64,000 nt of DNA from Paenibacillus sp. JQZ6Y-1 (GCF_040719145.1 NZ_JBFDUZ010000006.1:1-64000), one strand, 5' to 3'; counted from the stretch's first letter, positions 26,258 to 36,446 are shown. The notes: generated by a model not told the origin, from the letters alone. Made by a program: numbers and translations.

Positions 26258-26641
26258 ATGGCTGACAAAGACAATAAGGAATTATCACCTAACCCACCAC
26301 AGGTCACCACCGCCCCCGATGCCATTCGCGAGCATCCTTTTGAATTAAGGCATGAGGTCCATCGTTTGAATGAGCGTCTGGATCAATTGACTGCCGCACT
26401 CGACAAAGCGGAGATCAAGGATATTATCGAAAATTATAGCAGTGTCAAAAAGCGCATCTTAACCAACTTTGTCGCTGGCGCAGCGCGCGGTCTCGGTCTA
26501 TCACTGGGAACGATCGTCATTCTGGCATTACTTGGTTATCTGTTATCCCTGCTAGTAAGCTTTAACCTGCCGGTGATCGGCGATTACATTAGCGAGCTAC
26601 TCAACTATGTGAATACCTCTCAAGGCTCCGGCGGAAAATAA
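26258..26641 (+). CDS. DUF5665-type small membrane protein
   Basis: A 127-residue protein with a soluble, partly coiled N-terminus (LRHEVHRLNERLDQLTAAL) and one or two membrane helices at about residues 75-115 (LGTIVILALLGYLLSLLVSF). The pattern matches DUF5665 proteins of Firmicutes; function unknown. GCGAGGAAACGAT precedes this ATG, whereas a more upstream ATG at 26216 overlaps the terminator. Confidence 0.78.
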   Translation: MADKDNKELSPNPPQVTTAPDAIREHPFELRHEVHRLNERLDQLTAALDKAEIKDIIENYSSVKKRILTNFVAGAARGLGLSLGTIVILALLGYLLSLLVSFNLPVIGDYISELLNYVNTSQGSGGK

Positions 26642-26683
26642 TCCGCCTCTTTTTTTGCCTTCCTTTACGTGTGGCATCCCTAT

Positions 26684-26730
26684 CAAAAAAGGTATGCTGC
26701 TTCATTCCGTAATGGAAGAATCAGCATACC
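26684..26730 (-). terminator. Terminator of the rsbVW-sigB operon
   Basis: GGTATGCTG and TTC pair with GAA and CAGCATACC; on the minus strand the stem is followed by TTTTTTG. It lies about 55 bases after the SigB stop. Confidence 0.85.
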
Positions 26731-26785
26731 CTACTGCATTGCCTACTCGACAATGATACATATGAAATGGAACGATACATCGGCT

Positions 26786-27562
26786 TTATCCTGAGGATGA
26801 AGCATTGGACATAATCTGCTTCAGCTTTTCGGTTGCCCGCTTCTGAATACGTGATACACTCATCTGTGAAACGCCCAGCTTTTGTGCAATTGCACGCTGG
26901 GATTGACCTTCTTGGAACGCGAGCAGCAAGACTTTCTGCTCTTGCTCTTTCAGCTGACTAAGCGCCTGCTGTAGATCCATTCGTTTCTCGACGGCATCGT
27001 AATCGTTCACGTCCGCGCTGATCAGCTCACCCAATGTCGCAGCACTTTCCTCTTGCGACAACGGGGAATCCAAGGATACATAATGATAGCATTCGCGTCC
27101 TGCCAGTACTTCGATCGTTTCCTCTTCGGACAGATCCAAGAATCCGGCGATCTCGCGTACACTTGGCGAACGCTCCAGCTTAACGGTCAGTTCGTCAATC
27201 GCTTGCTGAACTAGGGCACCCTTTTCCTTAATACGGCGCGGAACCTGTATGTACCATGATTTATCGCGCAAAAAGTTTTTCATGTGCCCGATCATACTCT
27301 TCATGGCATACGGTTCAAAAGGAATCCCCAAGGAAATATCATACTGCTGCAAAAGACGAATAAGCGCCATCTGACCAACCTGATACAGGTCTTCATACAG
27401 GTCAGGACGGTTACGTGCGATTTTGCCCGCGGCCATTTTGACCATCGGCTCGTACTTTTTGATCAGTACGGTTGCAATATCGTTGTCCTTTGTTTGTTGA
27501 TACTCCCAGATCAGGCCGATTGCCTCGTCCATGGATGCAGGGGGAGTCACTTTTTCACTCAT
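26786..27562 (-). CDS. sigB: RNA polymerase sigma factor SigB
   Basis: A 258-residue sigma-70 factor of the SigB/SigF/SigG group. Region 2 has DLYQVGQMALIRLLQQYD, region 3 PRRIKEKGALVQQAID, and region 4 the helix-turn-helix QRAIAQKLGVSQMSVSRIQKRA. It is the last gene of rsbV-rsbW-sigB, overlapping rsbW by 4 bases (ATGA), the arrangement of the general-stress sigma factor. Its own operon and several neighbouring genes carry GTTT/GGGT promoter motifs. SpoIIA-type SigF is less likely, because the upstream regulators here are stress-type kinases and a PP2C phosphatase. Confidence 0.93.
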   Translation of the reverse strand: MSEKVTPPASMDEAIGLIWEYQQTKDNDIATVLIKKYEPMVKMAAGKIARNRPDLYEDLYQVGQMALIRLLQQYDISLGIPFEPYAMKSMIGHMKNFLRDKSWYIQVPRRIKEKGALVQQAIDELTVKLERSPSVREIAGFLDLSEEETIEVLAGRECYHYVSLDSPLSQEESAATLGELISADVNDYDAVEKRMDLQQALSQLKEQEQKVLLLAFQEGQSQRAIAQKLGVSQMSVSRIQKRATEKLKQIMSNASSSG

Positions 27563-28011
27563 ACTCTTTCCTCGCTTCGAGCAAGGCTTTTGGACATGGT
27601 CACGCGTGTTCCTTGACCAGACACATTCTCAATGCTGACATCATCCATCAACGCCTGCATCAGATAAAAGCCCAATCCGCCGATTTGAACATCGCTCAGT
27701 TCTTTGTCATGCAGGGTGGACTGATCTGCTGTATCAGTTACCGTCTCAAAGCTCTCCCCTTCGTCTTCGACGATAATCGACAGCGTTTCTTCACCAATTT
27801 CAAAAATAACGTCAATATGACCGCCATCTTGTCCGTAAGCATACAAAACCGAGTTATTACATGCTTCGGAGACAGCGACCTTCATATCTTCAATATCTTC
27901 GTAGGAAAAACCCATTTTTGAAGCAATTCCGTACAGGTTCAAGCGTACCACATCTACAAATTCTGCTGTGGCGGGCAGATTAAGGATTACCTTTTGAGTA
28001 TCTGCTTTCAT
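27559..28011 (-). CDS. rsbW: Anti-sigma-B factor RsbW
   Basis: A 150-residue GHKL-fold serine kinase and anti-sigma factor. EACNNS is the N-box and GGLGFYLM with the GQGTRVTMSK end the G-boxes for ATP. It binds SigB, or phosphorylates RsbV to keep SigB off. It lies between rsbV and sigB, with a 4-base overlap into sigB. Confidence 0.94.
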   Translation of the reverse strand: MKADTQKVILNLPATAEFVDVVRLNLYGIASKMGFSYEDIEDMKVAVSEACNNSVLYAYGQDGGHIDVIFEIGEETLSIIVEDEGESFETVTDTADQSTLHDKELSDVQIGGLGFYLMQALMDDVSIENVSGQGTRVTMSKSLARSEERV

Positions 28012-28029
28012 GCTATGTTCGATCCTTTC

Positions 28030-28368
28030 CTAGTGGGAGTTCTCCTGAGGGGCAAAAAACTTGGCGATACCGGTCATTTCAAACAGCCTTTGAATTTGTG
28101 GAGGAACTTCTTCAACGGCAAAGCTTGCGTTCATACCGTGACGGGCTTTGAGGATGGAAAGTAAAATACCGATACCGGTACTGTCGATGTATTTCAGATC
28201 CTTCATATTTACGATTAAATCTTGGTCTGCGTTACCGACCAAAGGTTCCATAACCAGACGAAAATCAGGTGCGACCGAAAGATCCATTTCCCCGCTTAAA
28301 AATACGGTGCATGCACTCTCGTCCATCTCGGTTACAGCATTGAATTTCTCGTTTTTGTTAGTATTCAT
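28030..28368 (-). CDS. rsbV: Anti-anti-sigma factor RsbV
   Basis: A 112-residue STAS-domain protein. DLKYIDSTGIGILLS contains the phosphorylatable Ser in the DSTG site. In its unphosphorylated form it sequesters RsbW and frees SigB. The start at 28368 is chosen because GGGGAG lies about 8 bases upstream; the ATG at 28374 is too close and longer frames run into the SigB promoter. First gene of the operon. Confidence 0.93.
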   Translation of the reverse strand: MNTNKNEKFNAVTEMDESACTVFLSGEMDLSVAPDFRLVMEPLVGNADQDLIVNMKDLKYIDSTGIGILLSILKARHGMNASFAVEEVPPQIQRLFEMTGIAKFFAPQENSH

Positions 28369-28403
28369 AGACATTCTCCCCTGAACAATGGTTTCTTTAC
28401 TAA

Positions 28404-28429
28404 TAACCCAACCGAAGAAGCGCTGAAAC
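28404..28429 (-). promoter_or_regulatory. SigB-like autoregulatory promoter of rsbVW-sigB
   Basis: On the minus strand GTTTCA (28424-28429) and GGGTTA (28404-28409) are 14 bp apart. The -10 is 36 bases before the RsbV start. Positive autoregulation of the operon from a SigB promoter is the rule in Bacillus. Confidence 0.75.
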
Positions 28430-28606
28430 AACCAATATATTCCATTCGGTTGGTAAGTGGCTTTCCAGCAAATAGCTAAAGACACAAAAATTGGTTGTCA
28501 TAACAACTATAAAGGCAAAAACGCGACCTCTTACAGGTACGCCTTTCACATCACCAGCTTACCAGCAATCCATCGCGCTTGCTATGGGGCAAACGTCATT
28601 ACCTAT

Positions 28607-30274
28607 TCAGTATACTGTTTTTTTGACTTCAAAGCGTGAGATTTCCGCCGAGTAGCGTTCCAGTATATTTTTCACACTGACCATTTTAACTGGCTTGCTA
28701 ATATAATCATCCATACCGGCAGCAAAGCAGCGTGCCTTAATGCCTTCCATCACATCGGCGGTCATCGCAACAATTACGGTATGCTCACCCGTTTGTAATT
28801 CACGAATACTGCGCGTCGCTTCTAATCCATCAATATTAGGCATCTGCACATCCATGAAAATGTAATCGTACATTTTGGCATCCGCCATCCGAATCGCTTC
28901 GGCTCCATCTTCTGCTGTTTCGCATTGATACCCGAGTCTGCCGAGCATGCTGACCATTAATTTCTGGTTAATCGGATGATCATCCACGATCAGAATCTGG
29001 GGGTTCGTCGTCCTCGGGTGGAGCAAATTTGAAGTTCCTTCCTCTACAATGCCGGGTTCCAATTCTTCCATCACGTACTCACCGACCATAATATTGAAAG
29101 CAAAAATGGCGCCGTGTTGTAGATCCATTTCATTGCAATCCAGATAAATATCGCCGCCCATCATCTGCACCAGATTTTTGCAGATGGCAAGTCCAAGCCC
29201 AGTGCCGCCATATTTGCGAGTCATGGACGAATCCAATTGGGAGAATGGCTGGAATAGCTGCTCGCGTTTCTCTTGTGCAATACCGATTCCAGTATCCTTT
29301 ACTTTGAATTCCAGTTCCAATCTACCGTCAAGCTGGCGTTTGCGCTGTACTTCCAAATATACGCCGCCTTGCTCGGTAAATTTGATCGCATTGGCAGTCA
29401 GATTGATCAGCACTTGACGCAGTCGCGCCATATCGCCGAACAGATAGCTTGGAATATCGTCACTCAGTCGATAAACAAGCTCCAGATTTTTTTTGCTAGC
29501 TTCTACCGAGAACAGACTGAACACTTCGGAAATGCACGATTCCAATGTGAATGGATGTTCTTCCAGTTCCATTTTGCCTGATTCCATCTTGGTAAAGTCC
29601 AAAATATCATTAATGACCATGACAAGGGTATCCGCGCTGCTGCGGATAATCTCGGCATAGCCTTTTTGTTCAGGATGTAGATCGGTTTCCATCAGCAAAT
29701 CAATCATACCGATGACACCATTCATCGGTGTACGGATTTCATGACTCATCATCGCTAGAAATTCGGTTTTGGCTTTGGCAGCAATCTCTGCGTCTTCCTT
29801 CGCCCGAATCAGTTCTTGATTCATCTTTTCCAGTTCCAGCGTTTTCTGCTGCAACAGCATCGACTGGGTTTTATGACGCTTGTTCGTCAGATACATATTC
29901 ACAAATCCTTCGATCTTGGATTTGAGAATTTGCGGAATAAACGGTTTGACCATATAATCGATCGCTCCGGCAGAATAACCAGCAAACAGATGCTCGGCTT
30001 CCTTACTGTTGGCAGAAATGAAGATGATCGGTATTTCCTTCGTCTTCTCGCGGGCTTTGATCAATTTGGCAGTCTCGATACCATCCATGCCCGGCATCTG
30101 TACATCCAGGATAATCACAGCAAATTCGTCCTTGAGCAAACAGCGAAGCGCCTCTTCACCAGAGGTCGCTTTGACAAGATTATAGCGTTCGCTTTCAAGG
30201 ACGGCTTCCAGGGCGAGTAAGTTTTCAGGTCGATCATCTACAAGTAAGATGTGAATCGGTTCATGAAACCTCAT
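28607..30274 (-). CDS. Hybrid sensor kinase, REC-HisKA-HATPase-REC
   Basis: A 555-residue soluble hybrid kinase with no membrane helix. The N-terminal receiver domain (about 8-125) contains [14 protein letters not shown] short coiled coil leads to HisKA with the phosphorylated His in [16 protein letters not shown], then HATPase with the ATP-lid motifs DTGIGI and [13 protein letters not shown]. The C-terminal receiver (about 430-545) contains [14 protein letters not shown]. The N-terminal receiver means it takes phosphate or a docking signal from another kinase. It is part of a row of signalling genes leading into rsbV, so it probably feeds the SigB switch. Confidence 0.9.
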   Translation of the reverse strand: MRFHEPIHILLVDDRPENLLALEAVLESERYNLVKATSGEEALRCLLKDEFAVIILDVQMPGMDGIETAKLIKAREKTKEIPIIFISANSKEAEHLFAGYSAGAIDYMVKPFIPQILKSKIEGFVNMYLTNKRHKTQSMLLQQKTLELEKMNQELIRAKEDAEIAAKAKTEFLAMMSHEIRTPMNGVIGMIDLLMETDLHPEQKGYAEIIRSSADTLVMVINDILDFTKMESGKMELEEHPFTLESCISEVFSLFSVEASKKNLELVYRLSDDIPSYLFGDMARLRQVLINLTANAIKFTEQGGVYLEVQRKRQLDGRLELEFKVKDTGIGIAQEKREQLFQPFSQLDSSMTRKYGGTGLGLAICKNLVQMMGGDIYLDCNEMDLQHGAIFAFNIMVGEYVMEELEPGIVEEGTSNLLHPRTTNPQILIVDDHPINQKLMVSMLGRLGYQCETAEDGAEAIRMADAKMYDYIFMDVQMPNIDGLEATRSIRELQTGEHTVIVAMTADVMEGIKARCFAAGMDDYISKPVKMVSVKNILERYSAEISRFEVKKTVY

Positions 30275-30292
30275 GGAATCCCCCTACATTCT

Positions 30293-31186
30293 CTAGTTAA
30301 TTTTCCGGTATACCTTTTCAATGCGGTCCAGCGGCTCGTAGCTATCGCTGTATCCCGTAAACTGCATGGATTCTTTGGAACCGAGCACCAGAATACCAAA
30401 ACGGCTCAGACTCTCATGGAACAATCCATGCACCCGCTCACGCAGTTTATCGTCAAAATAAATCATTACATTTCGGCAGAAAATAACATTAAATTCGTTA
30501 AAGGAACGGTCGGTCGCCAGATTATGCTCTGCAAAAATAATATGCTTACGCAAAAATGGCTGAAAGATAACCGACTGATAACGAGCAGTATAATATTCTG
30601 AAAACGAACGGGTACCGCCAGCTTCCAGATAATTTTTCGTGTACAGTTGCATACGATCAATGCCGAATACGCCTTCCCGCGCCTGCTTCAAGGAGCGGTC
30701 GTTCATATCGGTCGCATAAATCCGAGCCTTATCGAGTAACCCTTCTTCATGAAGCAAAATCGCCATCGAGTATACCTCTTCACCAGTAGAGCAGCCTGCA
30801 TGCCAGATCCGAATATACGGATACGTGCGCAGCAGCGGAACAACCTGTTCACGGAACATACGAAACAGTTGTGGATCACGGAACATCTCAGTCACAGGAA
30901 TAGACAGATTCTGCACGAGCCGTTCAAAACAGGCGCGGTCATGCAGCACCCTTTCCTGTAATGCTGATACGGAAGACAGCTTCTCCGAATGCACATGATG
31001 CCAGATGCGACGTGTCAGCGAGGCACGGGCATAATTACGAAAATCATACCCGTACAGTCGATGCACGCCTTCCAGTAGCAAATCAATTTCGATATTTTCA
31101 CGTTCCGCGAGATTGGTTGTAATCTGACTATCTGCCCGGGGCGCTTCGGAACCATTTGGTATTTGCTCATGATCGATTGGTGTCAT
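30293..31186 (-). CDS. CheR-type methyltransferase, RsbM-like
   Basis: A 297-residue CheR-family SAM methyltransferase. IWHAGCSTGEEVYSMAILL is the SAM-binding motif, YATDMNDRSLKQARE follows, and FCRNVMIYFDDKLRE is the family signature. No other chemotaxis gene is near. In the B. cereus group a CheR-type protein, RsbM, methylates the hybrid kinase RsbK and damps SigB activation. The present gene lies just after a large hybrid kinase and PP2C pair in the same orientation, so an RsbM role is likely by analogy. Confidence 0.85.
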   Translation of the reverse strand: MTPIDHEQIPNGSEAPRADSQITTNLAERENIEIDLLLEGVHRLYGYDFRNYARASLTRRIWHHVHSEKLSSVSALQERVLHDRACFERLVQNLSIPVTEMFRDPQLFRMFREQVVPLLRTYPYIRIWHAGCSTGEEVYSMAILLHEEGLLDKARIYATDMNDRSLKQAREGVFGIDRMQLYTKNYLEAGGTRSFSEYYTARYQSVIFQPFLRKHIIFAEHNLATDRSFNEFNVIFCRNVMIYFDDKLRERVHGLFHESLSRFGILVLGSKESMQFTGYSDSYEPLDRIEKVYRKIN

Positions 31187-31344
31187 TCTCTTTTCAGCCC
31201 CAATTCTGTAAACTCTTCTATCTGTAATCTATCGATTCATTCAGGTATAGTTATCACTTGTGTTGATTCTGTATTGTTATGCACATCATATCGTCTACTT
31301 AGCTTAACAATCTACATTATACTTCATTTACCCACTTTTATGAC

Positions 31345-34300
31345 TTACGAATACAACCAAACACGCATAAGTGACAAAAGTTGGTCGGTTTGAACTGGTT
31401 TTTTGACATAATCGGATGCACCAGCTTCAATACACTTGGAACGATCATCCTTCATCGCTTTGGCGGTGAGTGCAATAATCGGCAGTTTATCATGCTCTGG
31501 CATCTGGCGAATGAGGCGCATTGCCTCGTATCCATCCATCTCCGGCATCATCATATCCATCAGCACCAGATCAAATTCCTGCTGCTGCACCATCTCCACC
31601 GCTTCGCGTCCGTTCTCAGCAAAGGTCACATCCATCCGGTAACCTTCTAGCACGCTGGACAGAGCAAATACGTTGCGCACATCATCATCCACGAGCAGGA
31701 TGCGCTTGCCTTCAAACAGCGTTTCCTTGTTATGCAGCTTTTGCAGAATTCGGCGTTTGTCTTCCGGCAAATCGGCTTCTACCCGATGCAAGAACAAGGT
31801 GGTCTCATCCAGAAGGCGTTCCGGTGATTTCACGTCTTTAACGATAATCGACTCGGCATATTTGCGCAGCTGGGTTTCTTCTTTTGTATCCAGCTCTTTA
31901 CCGGTATAAATAATGATCGGCAGATCGCGCAATTGTTGGTTATCACGAATGCGATCCAGCAGCTCGAATCCAGTCATATCGGTCAGCATCAGATCGAGAA
32001 CCATACAGTCGTAACGCTTGCTGTGCAGCTCTTCGAGTGCTTCGCTACCCGTCGATACAGCAGTAATCTCTACATCGTCATGCCCAATCAGCTCAATAAT
32101 GGATTTACGCTGAATCTCGTCGTCCTCTACGATCAATAGCTGCTTCAGACCAAGCTGAGTATAACTTTGCAAATGATTGAACGCTTTTTCTAGCGCGTCC
32201 TTGCTGGTTGGTTTTTTCAAATAAGCGATTGCTCCCATCATTAGACCCTGCTTCACATCATCCATAACAGAGATTACATGCACCGGAATATGACGGGTTT
32301 GCGCATTACTCTTCAGCTCACTCAAAATCGACCAGCCATCCATTACTGGTAATTGAATATCGAGAATGATCGCATCTGGTCCATAGGTCTTCGCCATATG
32401 CAACCCAGTATCGCCTTGCATTGCCACAAGAGCTTTGAAGCCGCGCCCGCGTGCCATATCAACCAGAATACGGGCAAAGTTCGGATCATCTTCAATGATC
32501 AGCAATACCTTATCGCTTTTATTCAAATGATCGCGGTCATCGGCAACCGTTGCTGCGATCACTTTGTTTTCTTCTTGCTCCAGTTCGCGATTGCGTGCAG
32601 CAGTATTGCCATTTTGCAATTGCTGACTCATAAAGTCAGACGGCAGATACGATGCGCTCACATGATCCACTGAAGTACCAGATGTGTTCGCTGGCTGATC
32701 ATCTGCTGTCGGCAGCGTCTTCGGCAGATACAGGGTAAAGGAACTGCCTTTACCGTGCTCGGAGCTGACGGTAATGCCGCCGCCCAATAGACGTGCCAGC
32801 TCACGGCTGATCGACAGACCAAGTCCGGTACCACCATACTTACGACTGGTAGTGCCATCAACCTGCTGGAATGCTTCAAAGATCAGATCCAGCTTATCCT
32901 GTGGAATGCCGATTCCACTATCCGTCACGCGAACCGCAATATACTCATCCTGCTTACGCAGATATACCGGCAACTCCTTACCATCCGATTCGCTGATATT
33001 CACTTCAATAAAGCCTTTTTCAGTAAACTTGAACGCATTGGACAATAAATTGCGCAGCACTTGCTTCACCCGATGCTCGTCCGTAATGAGATACTCTGGT
33101 ACGCCTTCGCCAACATTGATATGCAAATCAATATTTTTCTTAGCAGCTACTGGCGCAAAGTTCATATTTACAAACGATTCCAGTACTTTTACTGGCATCG
33201 TCTCGCGGTTCATTTCCATTTTGCCAGCATCGACTTTGGATAGATCCAGAATCTCGTCGATCATCTTGAGTAGATCGGCGCCGGACATATAAATGGTACT
33301 AGCATATTCCATCTGCTTGTTGGTTAGATTGCCGTCCTTGTTCTCGGTCAGCAGCTGCGACAGAATAAGCAGACTGTTCAGCGGTGTACGCAATTCATGC
33401 GACATATTCGCTAGGAATTCGGATTTGTATTTGCTTGTTACAGCAAGTTGCATCGCTTGTTGCTCCAACTGATGCTTGCTCTGCTCGATCTCTTCGTTTT
33501 GCTCCTCCACATGCTGTACCTGCTCTTGCAGCTCGCGTGTCTTGGCGATCAGTTCGTTGTTAAAATGCTCCAGATCCTGTTGCTGACGTTGCAGCAGATC
33601 TTCGGAGCGCTTAAGTTCCTCGGTCTGCTCTTCCAAACGCTCGTTGGAACGACGCAGTTCTTCTTGCTGCATCTGCAATTCCTCAGATTGGCTTTGCAGT
33701 TCTTCGGTCAGCGCCTGCGATTCACGCAACAGCTGCTCTACATGCAGACGACGGTTGATATTGTTGATGATTACACCGAGGTCTTGCAGCAGCATTTGCA
33801 GCAGCTGACGTTGCAAGGAATTGAAGCCTTGCAGCGATGCTAGCTCAATTACGCCAAGCAGCTCATCCTCGAATACAATCGGATAAATCATAATGCTAGT
33901 CGGCTGACTCGCACCCAATGAAGAATTGACTGGGAAATAATTCGCCGGTACATTGTCCAGTACAATCGGCTTCATATCGGCAGCACATTGCCCTGCCAGC
34001 CCTTCCCCAATGCGTAATTCCTTTTGCGATGGCAATACGCCCTCTGCCGCATACGAGGACAGCAGCATAATTTTGTCGGGCGCTTCATGGCTACGCAAAT
34101 AGAGATTACCAAAATGAGCACCTAGACGCGGCGCAAATTCATTAAGGAATGTTTGCGCACTCTGCTGAAGTGTAATGACACCCCGCAGCAATTCAGTAAT
34201 GCGAGCGGTGTTGGAATCCAGCCACGATTGATCGTCCTGCGCCTGCTGATATTGCTCCTCTAGCTTGCGCTTCTCCTGCAAATCGTTAGCCATATTCTGA

Positions 34301-35043
34301 AATACACGTGCCACATCACCGATCTCGTCTTTGGACTTAACTCGGATGCGGCGAATAGCGCCAAAACGTTCTTCGGAAAAGCCCTTGATCATCGTCGATA
34401 CCGTTCCCAGTCCACGGCTAATGCTCGGTACGATCCACAGCATAACCAACAGACTTAGCAAAATACCAAATGCCATCACATACGTCGTGATGCGAATCGA
34501 ATTCTGATAGGCGAGGTTGGCTGCCTGAATCTCCTGATCAATCGTTGTATCCTGATAGTTGGATAGCACGGTCAGACTGTCGTTCAGACCGATCTGAGCA
34601 GGCAATCCACTTGTTGTACGATAATTGTTAGCGGCGGCAATCTGATCCTGCTCCAGCAGATCGGTCACTTTGCGAGCATATTCAATATATGCCTGCCAAT
34701 TGGACGAAACAGTAGCAGTCAGCTGTCGTTCTTCCGGTGTATCAGCGCCACTGCTGAGCAGCTTGAGATTGTTGTTGCCGTCTGCGATATTTTCTTCAAT
34801 AATGCTACGACTCTGCGTAGGCTGTGAGGTTGCACTGAGCAGCACGTTGGCAATCTCGCGTGCAATCACGTTCATCTCTGAACGTACATCCGTGGAATAG
34901 CGCACTTTCAAATAACGATCCTGATATACCTTATCAAGCTGTTCATTCATGTAATTCATACGATCATACGTAATAAAGCCCAGCGCCATTAAGATAATAA
35001 TAATGGCACTGAACCCCAGAACGAGCTTCGTTCTTAGTTTCAT
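31345..35043 (-). CDS. Large hybrid sensor histidine kinase, RsbK-like
   Basis: A 1232-residue membrane kinase. TM1 lies at about 7-27, an extracytoplasmic helical CHASE3-like sensor to about 185, and TM2 at about 187-210. Then follow HAMP, a GAF domain at about 290-435, a long Gln/Glu-rich coiled coil at about 440-545, HisKA (FLANMSHELRTPLNSLL), HATPase (DSGIGIP, GGTGLGLSISREL) and three receiver domains with IILDIQLPVMDG, MVLDLMLTDMTG and VLMDMMMPEMDG. It overlaps the upstream PP2C gene by 4 bases. RsbK of B. cereus, with CHASE3, GAF, kinase and receiver domains, drives SigB through the PP2C protein RsbY; the gene set here matches that design with extra receivers. Confidence 0.9.
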   Translation of the reverse strand: MKLRTKLVLGFSAIIIILMALGFITYDRMNYMNEQLDKVYQDRYLKVRYSTDVRSEMNVIAREIANVLLSATSQPTQSRSIIEENIADGNNNLKLLSSGADTPEERQLTATVSSNWQAYIEYARKVTDLLEQDQIAAANNYRTTSGLPAQIGLNDSLTVLSNYQDTTIDQEIQAANLAYQNSIRITTYVMAFGILLSLLVMLWIVPSISRGLGTVSTMIKGFSEERFGAIRRIRVKSKDEIGDVARVFQNMANDLQEKRKLEEQYQQAQDDQSWLDSNTARITELLRGVITLQQSAQTFLNEFAPRLGAHFGNLYLRSHEAPDKIMLLSSYAAEGVLPSQKELRIGEGLAGQCAADMKPIVLDNVPANYFPVNSSLGASQPTSIMIYPIVFEDELLGVIELASLQGFNSLQRQLLQMLLQDLGVIINNINRRLHVEQLLRESQALTEELQSQSEELQMQQEELRRSNERLEEQTEELKRSEDLLQRQQQDLEHFNNELIAKTRELQEQVQHVEEQNEEIEQSKHQLEQQAMQLAVTSKYKSEFLANMSHELRTPLNSLLILSQLLTENKDGNLTNKQMEYASTIYMSGADLLKMIDEILDLSKVDAGKMEMNRETMPVKVLESFVNMNFAPVAAKKNIDLHINVGEGVPEYLITDEHRVKQVLRNLLSNAFKFTEKGFIEVNISESDGKELPVYLRKQDEYIAVRVTDSGIGIPQDKLDLIFEAFQQVDGTTSRKYGGTGLGLSISRELARLLGGGITVSSEHGKGSSFTLYLPKTLPTADDQPANTSGTSVDHVSASYLPSDFMSQQLQNGNTAARNRELEQEENKVIAATVADDRDHLNKSDKVLLIIEDDPNFARILVDMARGRGFKALVAMQGDTGLHMAKTYGPDAIILDIQLPVMDGWSILSELKSNAQTRHIPVHVISVMDDVKQGLMMGAIAYLKKPTSKDALEKAFNHLQSYTQLGLKQLLIVEDDEIQRKSIIELIGHDDVEITAVSTGSEALEELHSKRYDCMVLDLMLTDMTGFELLDRIRDNQQLRDLPIIIYTGKELDTKEETQLRKYAESIIVKDVKSPERLLDETTLFLHRVEADLPEDKRRILQKLHNKETLFEGKRILLVDDDVRNVFALSSVLEGYRMDVTFAENGREAVEMVQQQEFDLVLMDMMMPEMDGYEAMRLIRQMPEHDKLPIIALTAKAMKDDRSKCIEAGASDYVKKPVQTDQLLSLMRVWLYS

Positions 35044-36209
35044 TCACTGTCCGTCCCTTCCTGTAGCGAAATCCAGACCAGACATTTGTCGTCGTCTCGA
35101 TCAGCAGGTATGATGTCGTCGAAAAACACCTGTTCTACAGCTGTATTTTCCAGATGATGTCCTTTTTTCAATTCGTTAATCAAAAACTCCAGCTGTGTCT
35201 CCTGATCGCCTTCCACTGCTTCCAGCAAACCATCGGTATACAGCACCAGATGAGCGTCGCCTTCGTAATGGAAGCTATTCGATTCTGCATCAATGCGATC
35301 AAACAGTCCTACTGGGAATGTGGTCGTTGTCAATCGAGTCACATCGCCATTATCAGCAAAAAATAAGCCTGGCGGATGACCAGCATTCACATAATCAATC
35401 CGTTTGTATTTCGTATCGACCACCAGATAGATCGCTGTGAAATAATATTGTACCAATTGATTCTCAATATGCAGCTGATTAAAACGACGATTCAGCTCCT
35501 GAATAACTTTTTCAGGTTCCACATATGTAGTGACCGTATCCTTGAGTACAGAAGCGATAAACATACAGAACAGAGATGAAGAAATTCCATGCCCCATCAT
35601 ATCCAGCAAAATGATACCATATCGACCTTCACCGAGCGGATACCAAGCGTACAGATCCCCTGCCAGCTCAAAGGAAGGCTTGTACCGCGCTTCAATCTGA
35701 AATTGTTCATCCTGAATCGGCGTGCTAAGTACGGCATGCTGTACGAGACTCGCTAGCTTCAGCTCATCCTGAATATGCTGGTCGCGCTCTTTATGCCAGT
35801 CTTTTTCATGCTTGAGACGCAGCGCAAGACGGATACGCGCCATCAGCTCCACTTTGTTAATTGGCTTGGTTACATAATCGGCGGCACCGGCATCCAGTGC
35901 TTCCGCGAGTTTTTTGGAATCGCCAACCGCAGTAACCATAATGACTGGAATATCGCGCAGTACTTCATGCTGCTGCAAAATCCGGCATGCCTGAATACCA
36001 TCCATCTCCGGCATCATCATATCAAGCAAGATCAGATCAAATGTGTTGGCTTTCGCACGCAAAATAGCATCCGATTCCTCATGACCGAGAGCTTCAAACA
36101 TCTCTCTGGCAGACGTAGCGGTAACCAGATTGGTATACTGTTCTCTTTTCAGAATTTCTCGAATAATGATCAAATTCGTCGGATTATCATCAACGATTAA
36201 TATATTCAT
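35040..36209 (-). CDS. Response regulator with PP2C phosphatase, RsbY-like
   Basis: A 389-residue protein with an N-terminal receiver domain (ILIVDDNPTN; phospho-acceptor D63 in LLDMMMPEMDG), a short linker helix, and a C-terminal SpoIIE/RsbU-type PP2C domain. The PP2C metal motifs are FELAGDLYAWY, IILLDMMGHGISSSL, NAGHPPGLFF, YTDGLLEAVEG and DRDDDKCLVWI. Such proteins dephosphorylate RsbV when the receiver is phosphorylated, switching SigB on. It is the first gene of the signalling operon and overlaps the large kinase. Confidence 0.92.
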   Translation of the reverse strand: MNILIVDDNPTNLIIIREILKREQYTNLVTATSAREMFEALGHEESDAILRAKANTFDLILLDMMMPEMDGIQACRILQQHEVLRDIPVIMVTAVGDSKKLAEALDAGAADYVTKPINKVELMARIRLALRLKHEKDWHKERDQHIQDELKLASLVQHAVLSTPIQDEQFQIEARYKPSFELAGDLYAWYPLGEGRYGIILLDMMGHGISSSLFCMFIASVLKDTVTTYVEPEKVIQELNRRFNQLHIENQLVQYYFTAIYLVVDTKYKRIDYVNAGHPPGLFFADNGDVTRLTTTTFPVGLFDRIDAESNSFHYEGDAHLVLYTDGLLEAVEGDQETQLEFLINELKKGHHLENTAVEQVFFDDIIPADRDDDKCLVWISLQEGTDSE

Positions 36210-36296
36210 ATCTTCTCCTCATTCCTATCATCAACACGGATGTCGCGCAGTCGAATTATTGATTTTATTTTAGGATACACGAAAATTTGCGATAAA

Positions 36297-36421
36297 AGGA
36301 GCTGTATCAAAAACTCGTCAAAAAACCTTCAACACCACCGAGCAGGTGGTGTTGAAGGTGTATTCCCTACCATTCTGGGCCCTTGCGGGGACGATGGGTA
36401 TATGCGTTTGATACAACCTCT
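36297..36421. mobile_element. MITE-like element with short terminal inverted repeats
   Basis: The ends GAGCTGTATCAAA (left) and, inverted, GAGGTTGTATCAAA (right) form imperfect terminal repeats. Inside are a perfect ACCTTCAACACCACC hairpin (36325-36359) and a second GC-rich stem around 36367-36402. There is no coding frame. Length, about 125 bp, and design fit a non-autonomous miniature element; GAGG-type ends resemble those of several IS families. It also lies past the stop of the YflT-type gene, so its hairpin could act as that gene's terminator. Confidence 0.6.
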
Positions 36422-36446
36422 TTCCGCAAAACGGGCATGTTATGCA

